Part shown: positions 35,830-42,874 of the stretch, one piece after another | Position numbering within the stretch: the stretch's first letter is position 1 | Layout: each line of letters starts with the position of its first letter | Made by a program: the position numbers and the translations under genes | The notes under the pieces: generated by a model | What the model was told of the DNA's origin: nothing | The model's database searches: none | What the model saw: the letters and a program-made list of their open reading frames with translations, nothing else | NCBI RefSeq assembly: GCF_029892565.1 | Contig: NZ_JARXVH010000010.1 | Location: forward strand, 310,001-374,000 | Reading direction: 5' to 3' | Source of the DNA: Streptomyces pseudovenezuelae | GTDB taxonomy: Bacteria > Actinomycetota > Actinomycetes > Streptomycetales > Streptomycetaceae | Length of the DNA: 64,000 nt

Positions 35830-36588
35830 TCAGACCTCGGGCCGCAGCATCGGGGGGTTGAGCAGTGTGGCGCCGCCGGCTCGGAAGAGCTGGGCGGGGC
35901 GGCCGCCCTGGCGGGTGGTGGTACCGCCGGTGGGGACCAGGAAGCCCGGTGTGCCGGTCACCTTGCGGTGGAAGTTGCGGGGGTCGAGTGCCACGCCCCA
36001 CACCGCCTCGTAGACGCGGCGCAGCTCGCCGACGGTGAACTCGGTGGGGCAGAACGCCGTGGCGAGCGACGAGTACTCGATCTTGGAGCGGGCGCGCTCG
36101 ACGCCGTCGGCCAGGATCTGGGCGTGGTCGAAGGCGAGCGGTGCCACGGGCTCCTCGTCACGGCCGTAGCCGCTCTGTTGCAGCAGTTCGTCGACCGGCG
36201 CCCAGCGTGCGTAGCTCGCGTCGCCGCCGGCCCGGGGTGCGGGCAGGTCTGGGGCGAGGGCGAGGTGGGCGACGCTGACCACGCGCATCCGGGGGTCCCG
36301 CTTGGGGTCGCCGTAGGTCGCCAGCTGTTCCAGGTGAGCCCCGTTGTCCGGCGCGGGGACGGTCTGGTCGTGGGCGCGCAGCGCGGTCTCCTCGGCCAGT
36401 TCGCGTGCCGCCGCCTGCGCCAGATCCTCGTCGGCCCGGACGAATCCGCCGGGTAGCGCCCAACGCCCCTGGAAGGGTGGTTCGCCCCTCCGTACCGCCA
36501 GCGCGCACAGGGCATGGCGGCGCACGGTCAGCACGACCAGGTCCACGGTGACGGCGAAGGGCGGAAAGGCTGACGGGTCGTAGGGCAT
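35830..36588 (-). CDS. Nudix-domain protein with C-terminal winged helix (NrtR-like regulator)
   Basis: 252 residues. A Nudix fold occupies about residues 10-150 with the box GGFVRADEDLAQAAARELAEET, which keeps the GxxxxxE...REAxEE pattern only partly. The C-terminal winged-helix part (FTVGELRRVYEAVWGVALDPRNFHRKVTG) is characteristic of NrtR-type repressors. Those sense ADP-ribose or related NAD metabolites and control NAD or sugar genes. It could alternatively be a hydrolase. An inverted repeat lies just upstream of its start, which fits autoregulation. The first Arg of the Nudix catalytic helix is retained, so residual activity is possible. Confidence 0.85.
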   Translation of the reverse strand: MPYDPSAFPPFAVTVDLVVLTVRRHALCALAVRRGEPPFQGRWALPGGFVRADEDLAQAAARELAEETALRAHDQTVPAPDNGAHLEQLATYGDPKRDPRMRVVSVAHLALAPDLPAPRAGGDASYARWAPVDELLQQSGYGRDEEPVAPLAFDHAQILADGVERARSKIEYSSLATAFCPTEFTVGELRRVYEAVWGVALDPRNFHRKVTGTPGFLVPTGGTTTRQGGRPAQLFRAGGATLLNPPMLRPEV

Positions 36589-36601
36589 GCGGCGATCATA
36601 G

Positions 36602-36616
36602 TCGTCTGCCTGACGA
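36602..36616. promoter_or_regulatory. Inverted repeat upstream of the NrtR-like gene
   Basis: TCGTC (36602-36606) and GACGA (36612-36616) flank TGCCT in the context ATAGTCGTCTGCCTGACGAT, 14 bp upstream of the start codon. It is a candidate autoregulatory operator. Similarity to the flanks of known NrtR sites is only suggestive. Confidence 0.4.
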
Positions 36617-36739
36617 TAAACACTCCCTTCGTCGGTCGCTTCGGTGGCTGATCCACTTCGGTCCGGTATGGGTCTCGTCGGCCGCTCCTGCCCGTTCCGG
36701 TCCGCTCCCGCCCGGCGTGCGCCGGTGCGTCGTTCGAGG

Positions 36740-39082
36740 TCACACTCCCAATTGCAGGCCGTCGGCCGCCTCCTCGACCATGGCGAGGCCCAGCCTGCTG
36801 ACCCGGACGGAGAAGGGGGCGCCCGCGACCCGCAGGCCCGTCAGGACGAGCTCGCCGAGGGGTGCGCTGTGCACGGGGCGGAGCGTGATCGTGCCCGCCG
36901 GGGCGTCGGGGCGGATGCCCGCGAGCGCGGTGGGGAGCAGCACGCCGGCCGCCGCCGAGGTGGCCGCCGGTCGACAGGCCGCCGGGTGCGGGAGGGGAGC
37001 GCTCCCGTCGGTGCGCTGCGCGCCGGCGTACATCTCGGGCAGCCGGTGGCCGAAGGCCTCGGCCGCCGCCAAGGTGCCCCGCAGTAGGGAGGCCGCCTCC
37101 TTCTCGTAGCCGGCGGCGGCAAGTCCTGCGACCGCGATCGCCGTCTCGTGGACCCGTACGGCGCCGCTGCGGTGACCGAAGGGGTTGTATCCGGCTTCCT
37201 TCGCGCCGAGTCCGCGCAGGCCCCAGCCCGAGTCCATGGCGGGGCCGCCGAGCAGGCGCGCGAGTTGCTCGGTCTGCACCTTGTCGAGCAGGCCCGGGGC
37301 CAGTTCGCCCCCGCCCAGCAGGCCGGTGTCCAGGAGGTGGACGACGGTCGCGCCCAGGTAGGGCACCAGGCTTCCGTCGGGCGCGCGGGCGGCCGCCGGC
37401 CTGCCTCCGCCCAGGTCGTCGATCCAGAACTCCTCCCGGAACGCCCCGCGCAGCGCCTGTGCCCACCGCCGCAGTTCGGCGCCGCCCGGTCTTCCGAAGC
37501 TCTGAAGGAGATCGGCGCCCAGCAGTGCCGCGCGGTGTGCGTGGGCCTGGGTCTCACAGCGGACGGGGCCGCCCGGGTGCGGGTCGTGCAGGTAGGTGCC
37601 GTCGCCCACGGTCGTCAGCAGCCAGGTCAGACAGCGCTCCGCCGCCGGCAGCAACTCCTCCGTCTCCTGCTCGGGGAGCCCCCAGCGGCGGGCCTCCGCG
37701 AGCAGGGCGGGGAAGAGGAGCGTGGCTTCCGTGCCGGTGCAGCCCGGCGGCAGATGAGGGCCCGCGTCCCGGCGCGGTCCCGGGATCATGCCGGACCGCG
37801 GTCCCGCGTCCCGGAGTTGGGTGCGCGCGAGGGTGCGCAGGGTGCCCGAGGCGAGTCGGGTGCCGAGAGGCAGGGTCATTCGGGCGGCGGCGAGCGCCTC
37901 GGCCGGGGCGAGACCGCAGCGCCACGGGGCTCCTGCCGCGAGGTGTGTGTCGGTGGGGTGGGCGGAGTCCCGTAACAGCAGGGCCTGGAGATCTTCGATG
38001 CTCGTCCGTAGAAGCGGCTCGACTCTGGGGTCGTCGCCCGAGGCGCGGGCGGTGGCGAGCGGGCTCGTCGCGGCGCGGCCCACGGCTCGGACGGGCCCCG
38101 CCGCGTCCGAGCGCACCCGTAGCTCCAGGCTCCGGCTGCCGCCCGCGGGCAGTTCGAACTCCCAGCGCAGCAGCCCCGCCGAGGCCAGCATGTCGGCGGG
38201 CGGCGGATCCGCTGTGACCGACGAGCGCCCGGTGGCGCCGGTCCAGCGCAGGCCCGAGTCGTGGACGCTGGCGGGCAGTTCGGGTCCTGTGGCGCCGGAT
38301 GCGATCGCGGCCAGGTCGGCCAGGTCCGTGGCGAGGGCGACCTCGACCGGCACGCGCAAGGGGCGGAGGGACGCGCTGTGCAGCGTGATCCGCTCGGTGC
38401 CGTCCGCGTGCCGGATGCGTTCGACGACGACGTCCGGGTCCGGGCCCGCCTGCGGGGACGCGCGCAGCGTGCCCACGAAGCGGGCCTGGTCGGCGGCGGT
38501 CATCCGGGCCTGGACCGCGAGTGGTTCGCGTCCGGCGACCCGGACCTGGCAACGGGAGAGGACGCGCCGGCCCGCTCGGTAGAACCCCTCCAGTCCCTGG
38601 CCGGTCAACTGTCCTTGGTCTGTGGAGATGGCGAGGGCGGGGAGGGCGACGCAGATCAGGGTGGTGTGGGTGGGGGGTAGGTCGAAGGGTCGGCGGGGAG
38701 CCGGGAGACCGGACGGGCCGGATGGCCTGGACAGACCGGATGGGCCGGGCGGTGGCGGACCGCCGCGGGGTGGGTGCCCGGCGCCAACTCCTGCGGACCG
38801 AAACGCTGGTGAGTGCCGCCTCTGGTCTGCGGCTCGGGGAGGGAACAGGGGCGGGGGTGTGGACGGAGGTGGCGGCGAGAGAGGGGGCGGGGGTGCGGGC
38901 GGGAGTGGGTGTGGGGGCCCGCCCGAGCTCGCGGGCCGCAGTTCGGGTTCGGGTTCGGGTTCGGGACGGTCGGAACGGGCCGCGTGCGTCGGCAAGTCGG
39001 CGTCCGTTCCGGAGGGCAGCTCGGATCGGTCGATGCCGGAACGGTCGGCGGCGGAGGATGAGGGCGGAGTCGGCTCATACAT
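36740..39082 (-). CDS. Glycogen-debranching-enzyme-like protein (N-terminal domain plus (alpha/alpha)6 barrel)
   Basis: 780 residues from ATG 39082 (MYEPTPPSSS); AGAAGAAG lies 8 nt upstream. Residues 1-130 are Pro/Ser-rich low complexity, so the real start could lie further inside, just before LPPTHTTLICVALPALAISTDQGQLTGQGLEGFYRAGRR, which begins the debranching N-terminal domain. A six-hairpin glycosidase-like barrel follows (GYNPFGHRSGAVRVHETAIAVAGLAAAGYEKEA). Related proteins hydrolyse alpha-1,6 branches or other alpha-glucosidic bonds; substrate is unproven. No signal peptide is visible. 293 bp without a gene separate it from the DUF4192 gene upstream. Confidence 0.78.
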   Translation of the reverse strand: MYEPTPPSSSAADRSGIDRSELPSGTDADLPTHAARSDRPEPEPEPELRPASSGGPPHPLPPAPPPPLSPPPPSTPPPLFPPRAADQRRHSPAFRSAGVGAGHPPRGGPPPPGPSGLSRPSGPSGLPAPRRPFDLPPTHTTLICVALPALAISTDQGQLTGQGLEGFYRAGRRVLSRCQVRVAGREPLAVQARMTAADQARFVGTLRASPQAGPDPDVVVERIRHADGTERITLHSASLRPLRVPVEVALATDLADLAAIASGATGPELPASVHDSGLRWTGATGRSSVTADPPPADMLASAGLLRWEFELPAGGSRSLELRVRSDAAGPVRAVGRAATSPLATARASGDDPRVEPLLRTSIEDLQALLLRDSAHPTDTHLAAGAPWRCGLAPAEALAAARMTLPLGTRLASGTLRTLARTQLRDAGPRSGMIPGPRRDAGPHLPPGCTGTEATLLFPALLAEARRWGLPEQETEELLPAAERCLTWLLTTVGDGTYLHDPHPGGPVRCETQAHAHRAALLGADLLQSFGRPGGAELRRWAQALRGAFREEFWIDDLGGGRPAAARAPDGSLVPYLGATVVHLLDTGLLGGGELAPGLLDKVQTEQLARLLGGPAMDSGWGLRGLGAKEAGYNPFGHRSGAVRVHETAIAVAGLAAAGYEKEAASLLRGTLAAAEAFGHRLPEMYAGAQRTDGSAPLPHPAACRPAATSAAAGVLLPTALAGIRPDAPAGTITLRPVHSAPLGELVLTGLRVAGAPFSVRVSRLGLAMVEEAADGLQLGV

Positions 39083-39375
39083 GGGCGGCTTCTTCTGCTC
39101 TCTGTGCACCTCGGGCGTGTACGGCGCCGTAGGAGATCCGGACGGACGTGGGCGGTACTGCGGCAGGGCCCATCCAGGCGTTCCGCCACTCAGGTGAACG
39201 GACCCGGGCTCCTCCTGGTCACGCCCGGAGCGGCCCCAGCCGACCGAATGGCGGCGGTGGCCCGGGACGCCTCCGTCCACTCCCCCTCGCCGATCGCCCA
39301 TCGCTCCACGATTGTCGTCGGTTCGACAGCACCGCCCTTTGCCCAGAAACCACCCGTTGCCCACCTGGCAGTTGC

Positions 39376-40872
39376 TCACCCCTTGCCCTCGACGCCGTCG
39401 TCCGCCAACGGTGCCCGGGGGCGCGGAACGTTAGCCCCGCTTCCGCGGCCGACCGACCGCGCCGGGCGAGGGCGGGAGCGGGCGCCGGACGTACGGACAC
39501 GGCGTCGGGAGCGGGAGGAACCTGCCGGTGCGGGAGCGGGTGCGGGTGCCGATGCCGACGCAGGCCCGGATGCTGACGCCGCCCCCGGCCCGGCCGCCGG
39601 CGCAGATCCAGTCACCGGCACAGGCCCCGCCGTATCCCCCTCGAACGAAACCTCGGGCTCGCCCCGCTGCCCTCGCGCAACCACCCGCCCCCGCTCATGC
39701 CGTTCCGCGCGCAAGCAGCGGCGGATCGACTCCGGGTCCAGACCCTCGTTGCAGGCCTGGTGGAGCAGGCGGGCGAAGAGGTAGTCGGGGTCGGCGCCGA
39801 GGGCCATGGCGAGGGCTTCGCGGGCCTCCAGTTCGTCGCCGGTGGACCAGGCGACCCAACCCGCGAGGGTCAGGGGTGCCGCCGCGTGTTCGCGGTACGG
39901 GCCGACGCAGCGGCGGGCGAGGGTGCGCCAGAGCCGGAGTGCCTGGGCGGCGTCGTCGCCCTCCATCCATTCGGCCGCGCGGTCGCGAGTGGCGCGGTCC
40001 TGCAAGCCGAGGATCAGAGTGGCCGCTTCGTCGTGTCCGACCAGTTCGTCGTCGCGGAGGTCCGAGGTGAACGGGCCGGACATGGACGGGACTTCGGCCA
40101 GGCGGCAGATGATTCGGCCGGCCAGTTCCAGGGTCTCCCTGCCCACCTCCGTGCGGCTGACCTCGTCGAGGATCCTGGGGACCACGGCCATGTTGGCGGC
40201 GTCCAGGGCGACTTCCTGTTCCAGAGCCGCCGCGGTCTCCCAGGGCAGCAGCCTGGCGCGCAGTTCGCGAAGGGTGCCGCGCACCTGGAGGCCGGCGTAG
40301 GTGGCGGCCGCCGCCAGTACGGAGGTGCCGGGCAGGCCCATGGGCAGACCATCGGGCGGGCAACAGGCCTCGTTCGCGCAGCAGTAGGACCAGAAGCGGC
40401 CGTCCGAGATGCACAGGGCCTCGATCACCGGCACGTCCAGGTTGCCGCACTCGACGCGCAACTTCTGGGCCAACGGGCGCAGCCGCTCCATGACTTGGCG
40501 GCCCGACTCGCCGTCCGCCGGTTCCTGGCAGAGGTACGCGACCATCTGCTCGGGCTTGGCGCCCCTGCGTTCGCTGCCCGTCACCAGGCCGTGGGCCAAC
40601 TGCCGGGCCACGGACGCCCAGTCGTCCGCGCCGGTCGGAATGCCGAGCCTGGCCCGGCCGCCGAACCTGCCGCGGGCGTCCTTGTCGTGCAGGGCGACCA
40701 GCACGATGCTGTCCTCCGGGCGGTACCCGAGGAGATACGGGAGGGCGTCCGCCAGTTCGGCCGGGGTGCGCAGGGTGACCTGGTGGTCGGCGCCGTGATG
40801 GTCGTATGCGCTCGGTTCGAGAGGTGGTGTTCCGTTTTCGGGGGATCCAGCGGTTTCGCCGTGATTCGTCAT
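39376..40872 (-). CDS. DUF4192-domain protein with Ala/Pro-rich tail
   Basis: 498 residues from ATG 40872 (MTNHGETAGSP). The DUF4192 domain occupies about residues 25-400 and starts VTLRTPAELADALPYLLGYRPEDSIVLVAL. It contains a cysteine-rich loop (YCCANEACCPPDGLPMG). The C-terminal 90 residues are an Ala/Pro/Ser-rich tail then a basic Arg/Ser segment (SSRSRRRVRTSGARSRPRP) that could contact nucleic acid. The function of DUF4192 is unknown. No good ribosome site precedes the ATG. Confidence 0.85.
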   Translation of the reverse strand: MTNHGETAGSPENGTPPLEPSAYDHHGADHQVTLRTPAELADALPYLLGYRPEDSIVLVALHDKDARGRFGGRARLGIPTGADDWASVARQLAHGLVTGSERRGAKPEQMVAYLCQEPADGESGRQVMERLRPLAQKLRVECGNLDVPVIEALCISDGRFWSYCCANEACCPPDGLPMGLPGTSVLAAAATYAGLQVRGTLRELRARLLPWETAAALEQEVALDAANMAVVPRILDEVSRTEVGRETLELAGRIICRLAEVPSMSGPFTSDLRDDELVGHDEAATLILGLQDRATRDRAAEWMEGDDAAQALRLWRTLARRCVGPYREHAAAPLTLAGWVAWSTGDELEAREALAMALGADPDYLFARLLHQACNEGLDPESIRRCLRAERHERGRVVARGQRGEPEVSFEGDTAGPVPVTGSAPAAGPGAASASGPASASAPAPAPAPAGSSRSRRRVRTSGARSRPRPARSVGRGSGANVPRPRAPLADDGVEGKG

Positions 40873-41371
40873 GCGCAGACGATCTCGCGGATCTTGATGT
40901 TCCGCTTTGTCCTGTGGATAACTCGGGCCAGGGACACGACAAGGCCAGGCCAACACCGCCCACGGCGCCACCAGTCACAGCGACACCGCCCACCACAAAC
41001 CCGGTCCGGCCGGAGGGAGCCCACGCCACTTACCGCCCGTGGCGACAGCTCCCTCCGGCGACCGCTAGAGGGTGTCCTCCTACGACACGAACGGCTCGCC
41101 CAGTGCCTTGTCGAGCCGCGCTCGTCGTTCACCGATGCCGGCCGGGCCGGGGGTCGACATGGAGAACGTACGTCTGGAGCACTCCACGGGGCAGCCGACC
41201 GGTCTGGTGCGCCTCACCGTCGCGCAGGGGACCGCGGTCGGGGGTTGGAGGAGTCAGGAGTCGGTCGGGGCCGGCCGCAGCGTTGACCTGCGCCGCGGGG
41301 CTGACATGCTGGACCTGTGTGTCCGGGGATGGGCCCCGGACGGGTGTGGTTTACAAGAGTTGGGGGTCCGC
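40873..41371. other. Intergenic region between the DUF4192 and cold-shock genes
   Basis: 499 bp of divergent promoter space. The plus frame of the cold-shock gene is open from 41072, but that extension has no family similarity and a good ribosome site lies at the later ATG. GTTATCCACAG near 40914-40924 (minus strand) resembles a DnaA-box-like string, probably by chance. Confidence 0.5.
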
Positions 41372-41800
41372 ATGGTCGCGGGTCGTGTACTGCGTTTCGA
41401 CAGTGTGCGTGGTTATGGGTTCATCGCGTCGGAAGCCGGCGGCGAGGACATCTTCCTGCACGTGAACGATCTCCTCATTCCGGAGGAGTACGTGCGCTCC
41501 GGTCTCGTCGTGGAATTCGACGTGGAGAGCGGCGAACGAGGGCTGAAGGCGTCGAACATCCGCCTCCCCGACGGCGCCGCGCCGCCGGTGCCGCGACGGG
41601 CGCACGAGGCGGCGCCGAGGGCGGCGATGACCGACGAGGGCGGCCACGGGATGTGCGACGTGCTCAGCGCCGAGGAGTATCGGCGTGATGTGACGGAGCT
41701 GCTGCTGGCCGCGAGTCCGCTGCTGACCGCGGAACAGATCCTCGGCATCCGTTCCGCGCTGGTGAAGTTCAGCGAGGGCCACGGCTGGGTCGAGGACTGA
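41372..41800 (+). CDS. Cold-shock-domain protein with C-terminal extension
   Basis: 142 residues from ATG 41372, preceded by GTTGGGGGTCCGC. The first 65 residues form a cold-shock domain with both RNA-binding motifs: GYGFI (RNP1) and DIFLHVND (RNP2). The remaining 75 residues form a separate charged, helical region (SAEEYRRDVTELLLAASPLLTAEQILGIRSALVKF) not found in ordinary 67-residue CspA proteins. It probably binds single-stranded RNA or DNA; the tail may mediate protein contacts. Confidence 0.87.
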   Translation: MVAGRVLRFDSVRGYGFIASEAGGEDIFLHVNDLLIPEEYVRSGLVVEFDVESGERGLKASNIRLPDGAAPPVPRRAHEAAPRAAMTDEGGHGMCDVLSAEEYRRDVTELLLAASPLLTAEQILGIRSALVKFSEGHGWVED

Positions 41801-41806
41801 GCCGCA

Positions 41807-41850
41807 CTTCCAGATCACTTCCAGGTCACTTCCGGATCGCCTCCAGATCG
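41807..41850 (+). repeat. Four tandem copies of an 11-bp repeat
   Basis: ACTTCCAGATC (41807-41817), ACTTCCAGGTC (41818-41828), ACTTCCGGATC (41829-41839) and GCCTCCAGATC (41840-41850) follow each other without gaps, each differing from the first by one or two bases. They start 6 bp after the cold-shock gene stop. Confidence 0.85.
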
Positions 41851-41978
41851 GTAATACGCAGTTGAACCCCGCCCGGCGATTCTGTTCGACGGGCCGGATG
41901 CGAGTCATGTCCAACGAGGGGCTCAACGCCCTTCGCCCTGGGCAACGGCCAATCCCGGGCGGGCCGCCGTCATGCTGT

Positions 41979-42283
41979 GCCGAGCAGGTGGTGGACCGCC
42001 TGCTGTCCGCCGAGGGGCTGCGCCGCTCCAACATCGCCCACTGCCTGGTGCATTCGGGCGGCAAGAAGGTCATCTACGCCGTGCGGCTCAACCTCGGGCT
42101 CACCCGGCACGACCTGCGCCATACCAGCGGCGTGCGGCGCGACTACGGCAACCTGTCGGGCGGCTCCTTCCTGTTCTCGTTCGAGCGGCTGATGCGTGAA
42201 CGCGTCGTGCGGGCGGGCGAGTTCGGGGTCCTGATGTCCATGGGACCGGGCTCCAACATCGAGGCATCGCTCGTCAGTGGTGA
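41979..42283 (+). pseudogene. dpgA: 3' fragment of a dpgA-type gene (type III polyketide synthase, dihydroxyphenylacetyl-CoA synthase)
   Basis: The frame from about 41979 reads AEQVVDRLLSAEGLRRSNIA, then a C-terminal type III PKS domain: His in LVHSGGKKVI, Asn in RRDYGNLSGGSFLFS, and MGPGSNIEASLV at the end. The HSGGKK string and the 'LGLTRHDLRHTSGVRRDYGNLS' style are those of DpgA, which makes 3,5-dihydroxyphenylacetyl-CoA from malonyl-CoA in glycopeptide antibiotic clusters. The N-terminal half with the catalytic Cys is missing. The original stop seems to be TGA 42281-42283, out of frame by a 1-base loss (…SLV then TGG TGA). The current frame instead runs on to 42422. No start is convincing. 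Confidence 0.8.
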
Positions 42284-42293
42284 GGAGAATCCG

Positions 42294-42860
42294 GTGAACG
42301 ACCACCTGAGACTGCGCATCGACGGCAGCCGGCCGCTGAGCGCGGAGACCGTCGCCGCGGTGGGCTCCGTGTGCGACGCTGCGGAGGACGGCGGGGCGCG
42401 GGCCCGGTCGTCCTCGAATTGACCGGCAGTCCCGCCGGGCCCCGACTGGACAGACGGTGTGACGGTCGGGCTCGTCAGCAAGTGGCGCGCTCTCTGCGCC
42501 GGTTCGAACGGCTGCCGGCGGTCACCGCCGCCATAGCCGACGGCGCGTGCTGCCGCGCCGCTTTGGACGCACTCCTGGCCACGGATCTCCGAGTGGCGAC
42601 CCGCTCCTCCCTCCGCCTGCCCGCCCTGGACGCCACGACCTGGCCCGGCATGGCCCTCCACCGCCTCGCCCAACAGGCCCCCGGCATCGCCTCCATCCGC
42701 CGCGCAACCCTGTTCGGCACCCCGGTCGACGCGGTGGAACCCTGACCCTGCACCTGATTGAAGAGGTCGCGGACGACGCCGCGAGCGCGGCCGCATCGGC
42801 GGCAAGCCTGGCGGCCGGCGTCAACGGCCCCGAAATGGCCATTCGCCTCCAACTCACCCC
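42294..42860 (+). pseudogene. dpgB: Frameshifted dpgB-type gene (enoyl-CoA-hydratase-like partner of DpgA)
   Basis: GTG 42294, with GAGGAG 6 nt upstream, starts VNDHLRLRIDGSRPL. Similarity to DpgB then jumps between frames: to AGPVVLELTGSPAGP near 42393 (2-base gain), to DWTDGVTVGLVSKWRAL from 42444 (1-base gain in a C run), to RRFERLPAVTAAIADG near 42495 (CT duplication), and to TLHLIEEVADDAAS near 42745 (1-base loss), ending GPEMAIRLQL at about 42856. Spliced together this is a near full-length crotonase-like protein. DpgB assists DpgA in forming 3,5-dihydroxyphenylacetyl-CoA. With four frameshifts it cannot make a functional product. Homology ends next to the stop of the convergent ABC permease gene. 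Confidence 0.78.
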
Positions 42861-42874
42861 GTACGCCGTCCCGC

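Noticed and set aside
38900..39010. GGGTTC/GGTTCG repeats as a possible functional repeat array.
   Set aside because: They encode the Pro-Glu repeats of the debranching-like protein on the other strand and are explained by codon bias.
40914..40924. GTTATCCACAG on the minus strand as a DnaA box.
   Set aside because: A single 9-mer match without clustering or AT-rich neighbourhood is expected by chance; no origin features are present.
41072..41371. N-terminal 100-residue extension of the cold-shock protein.
   Set aside because: No family similarity and the purine-rich ribosome site lies at ATG 41372.
41862..42745. Two separate intact hypothetical genes (186 and 124 codons).
   Set aside because: Both are pieces of one decayed dpgA-dpgB region; similarity crosses between frames and neither has a complete domain.
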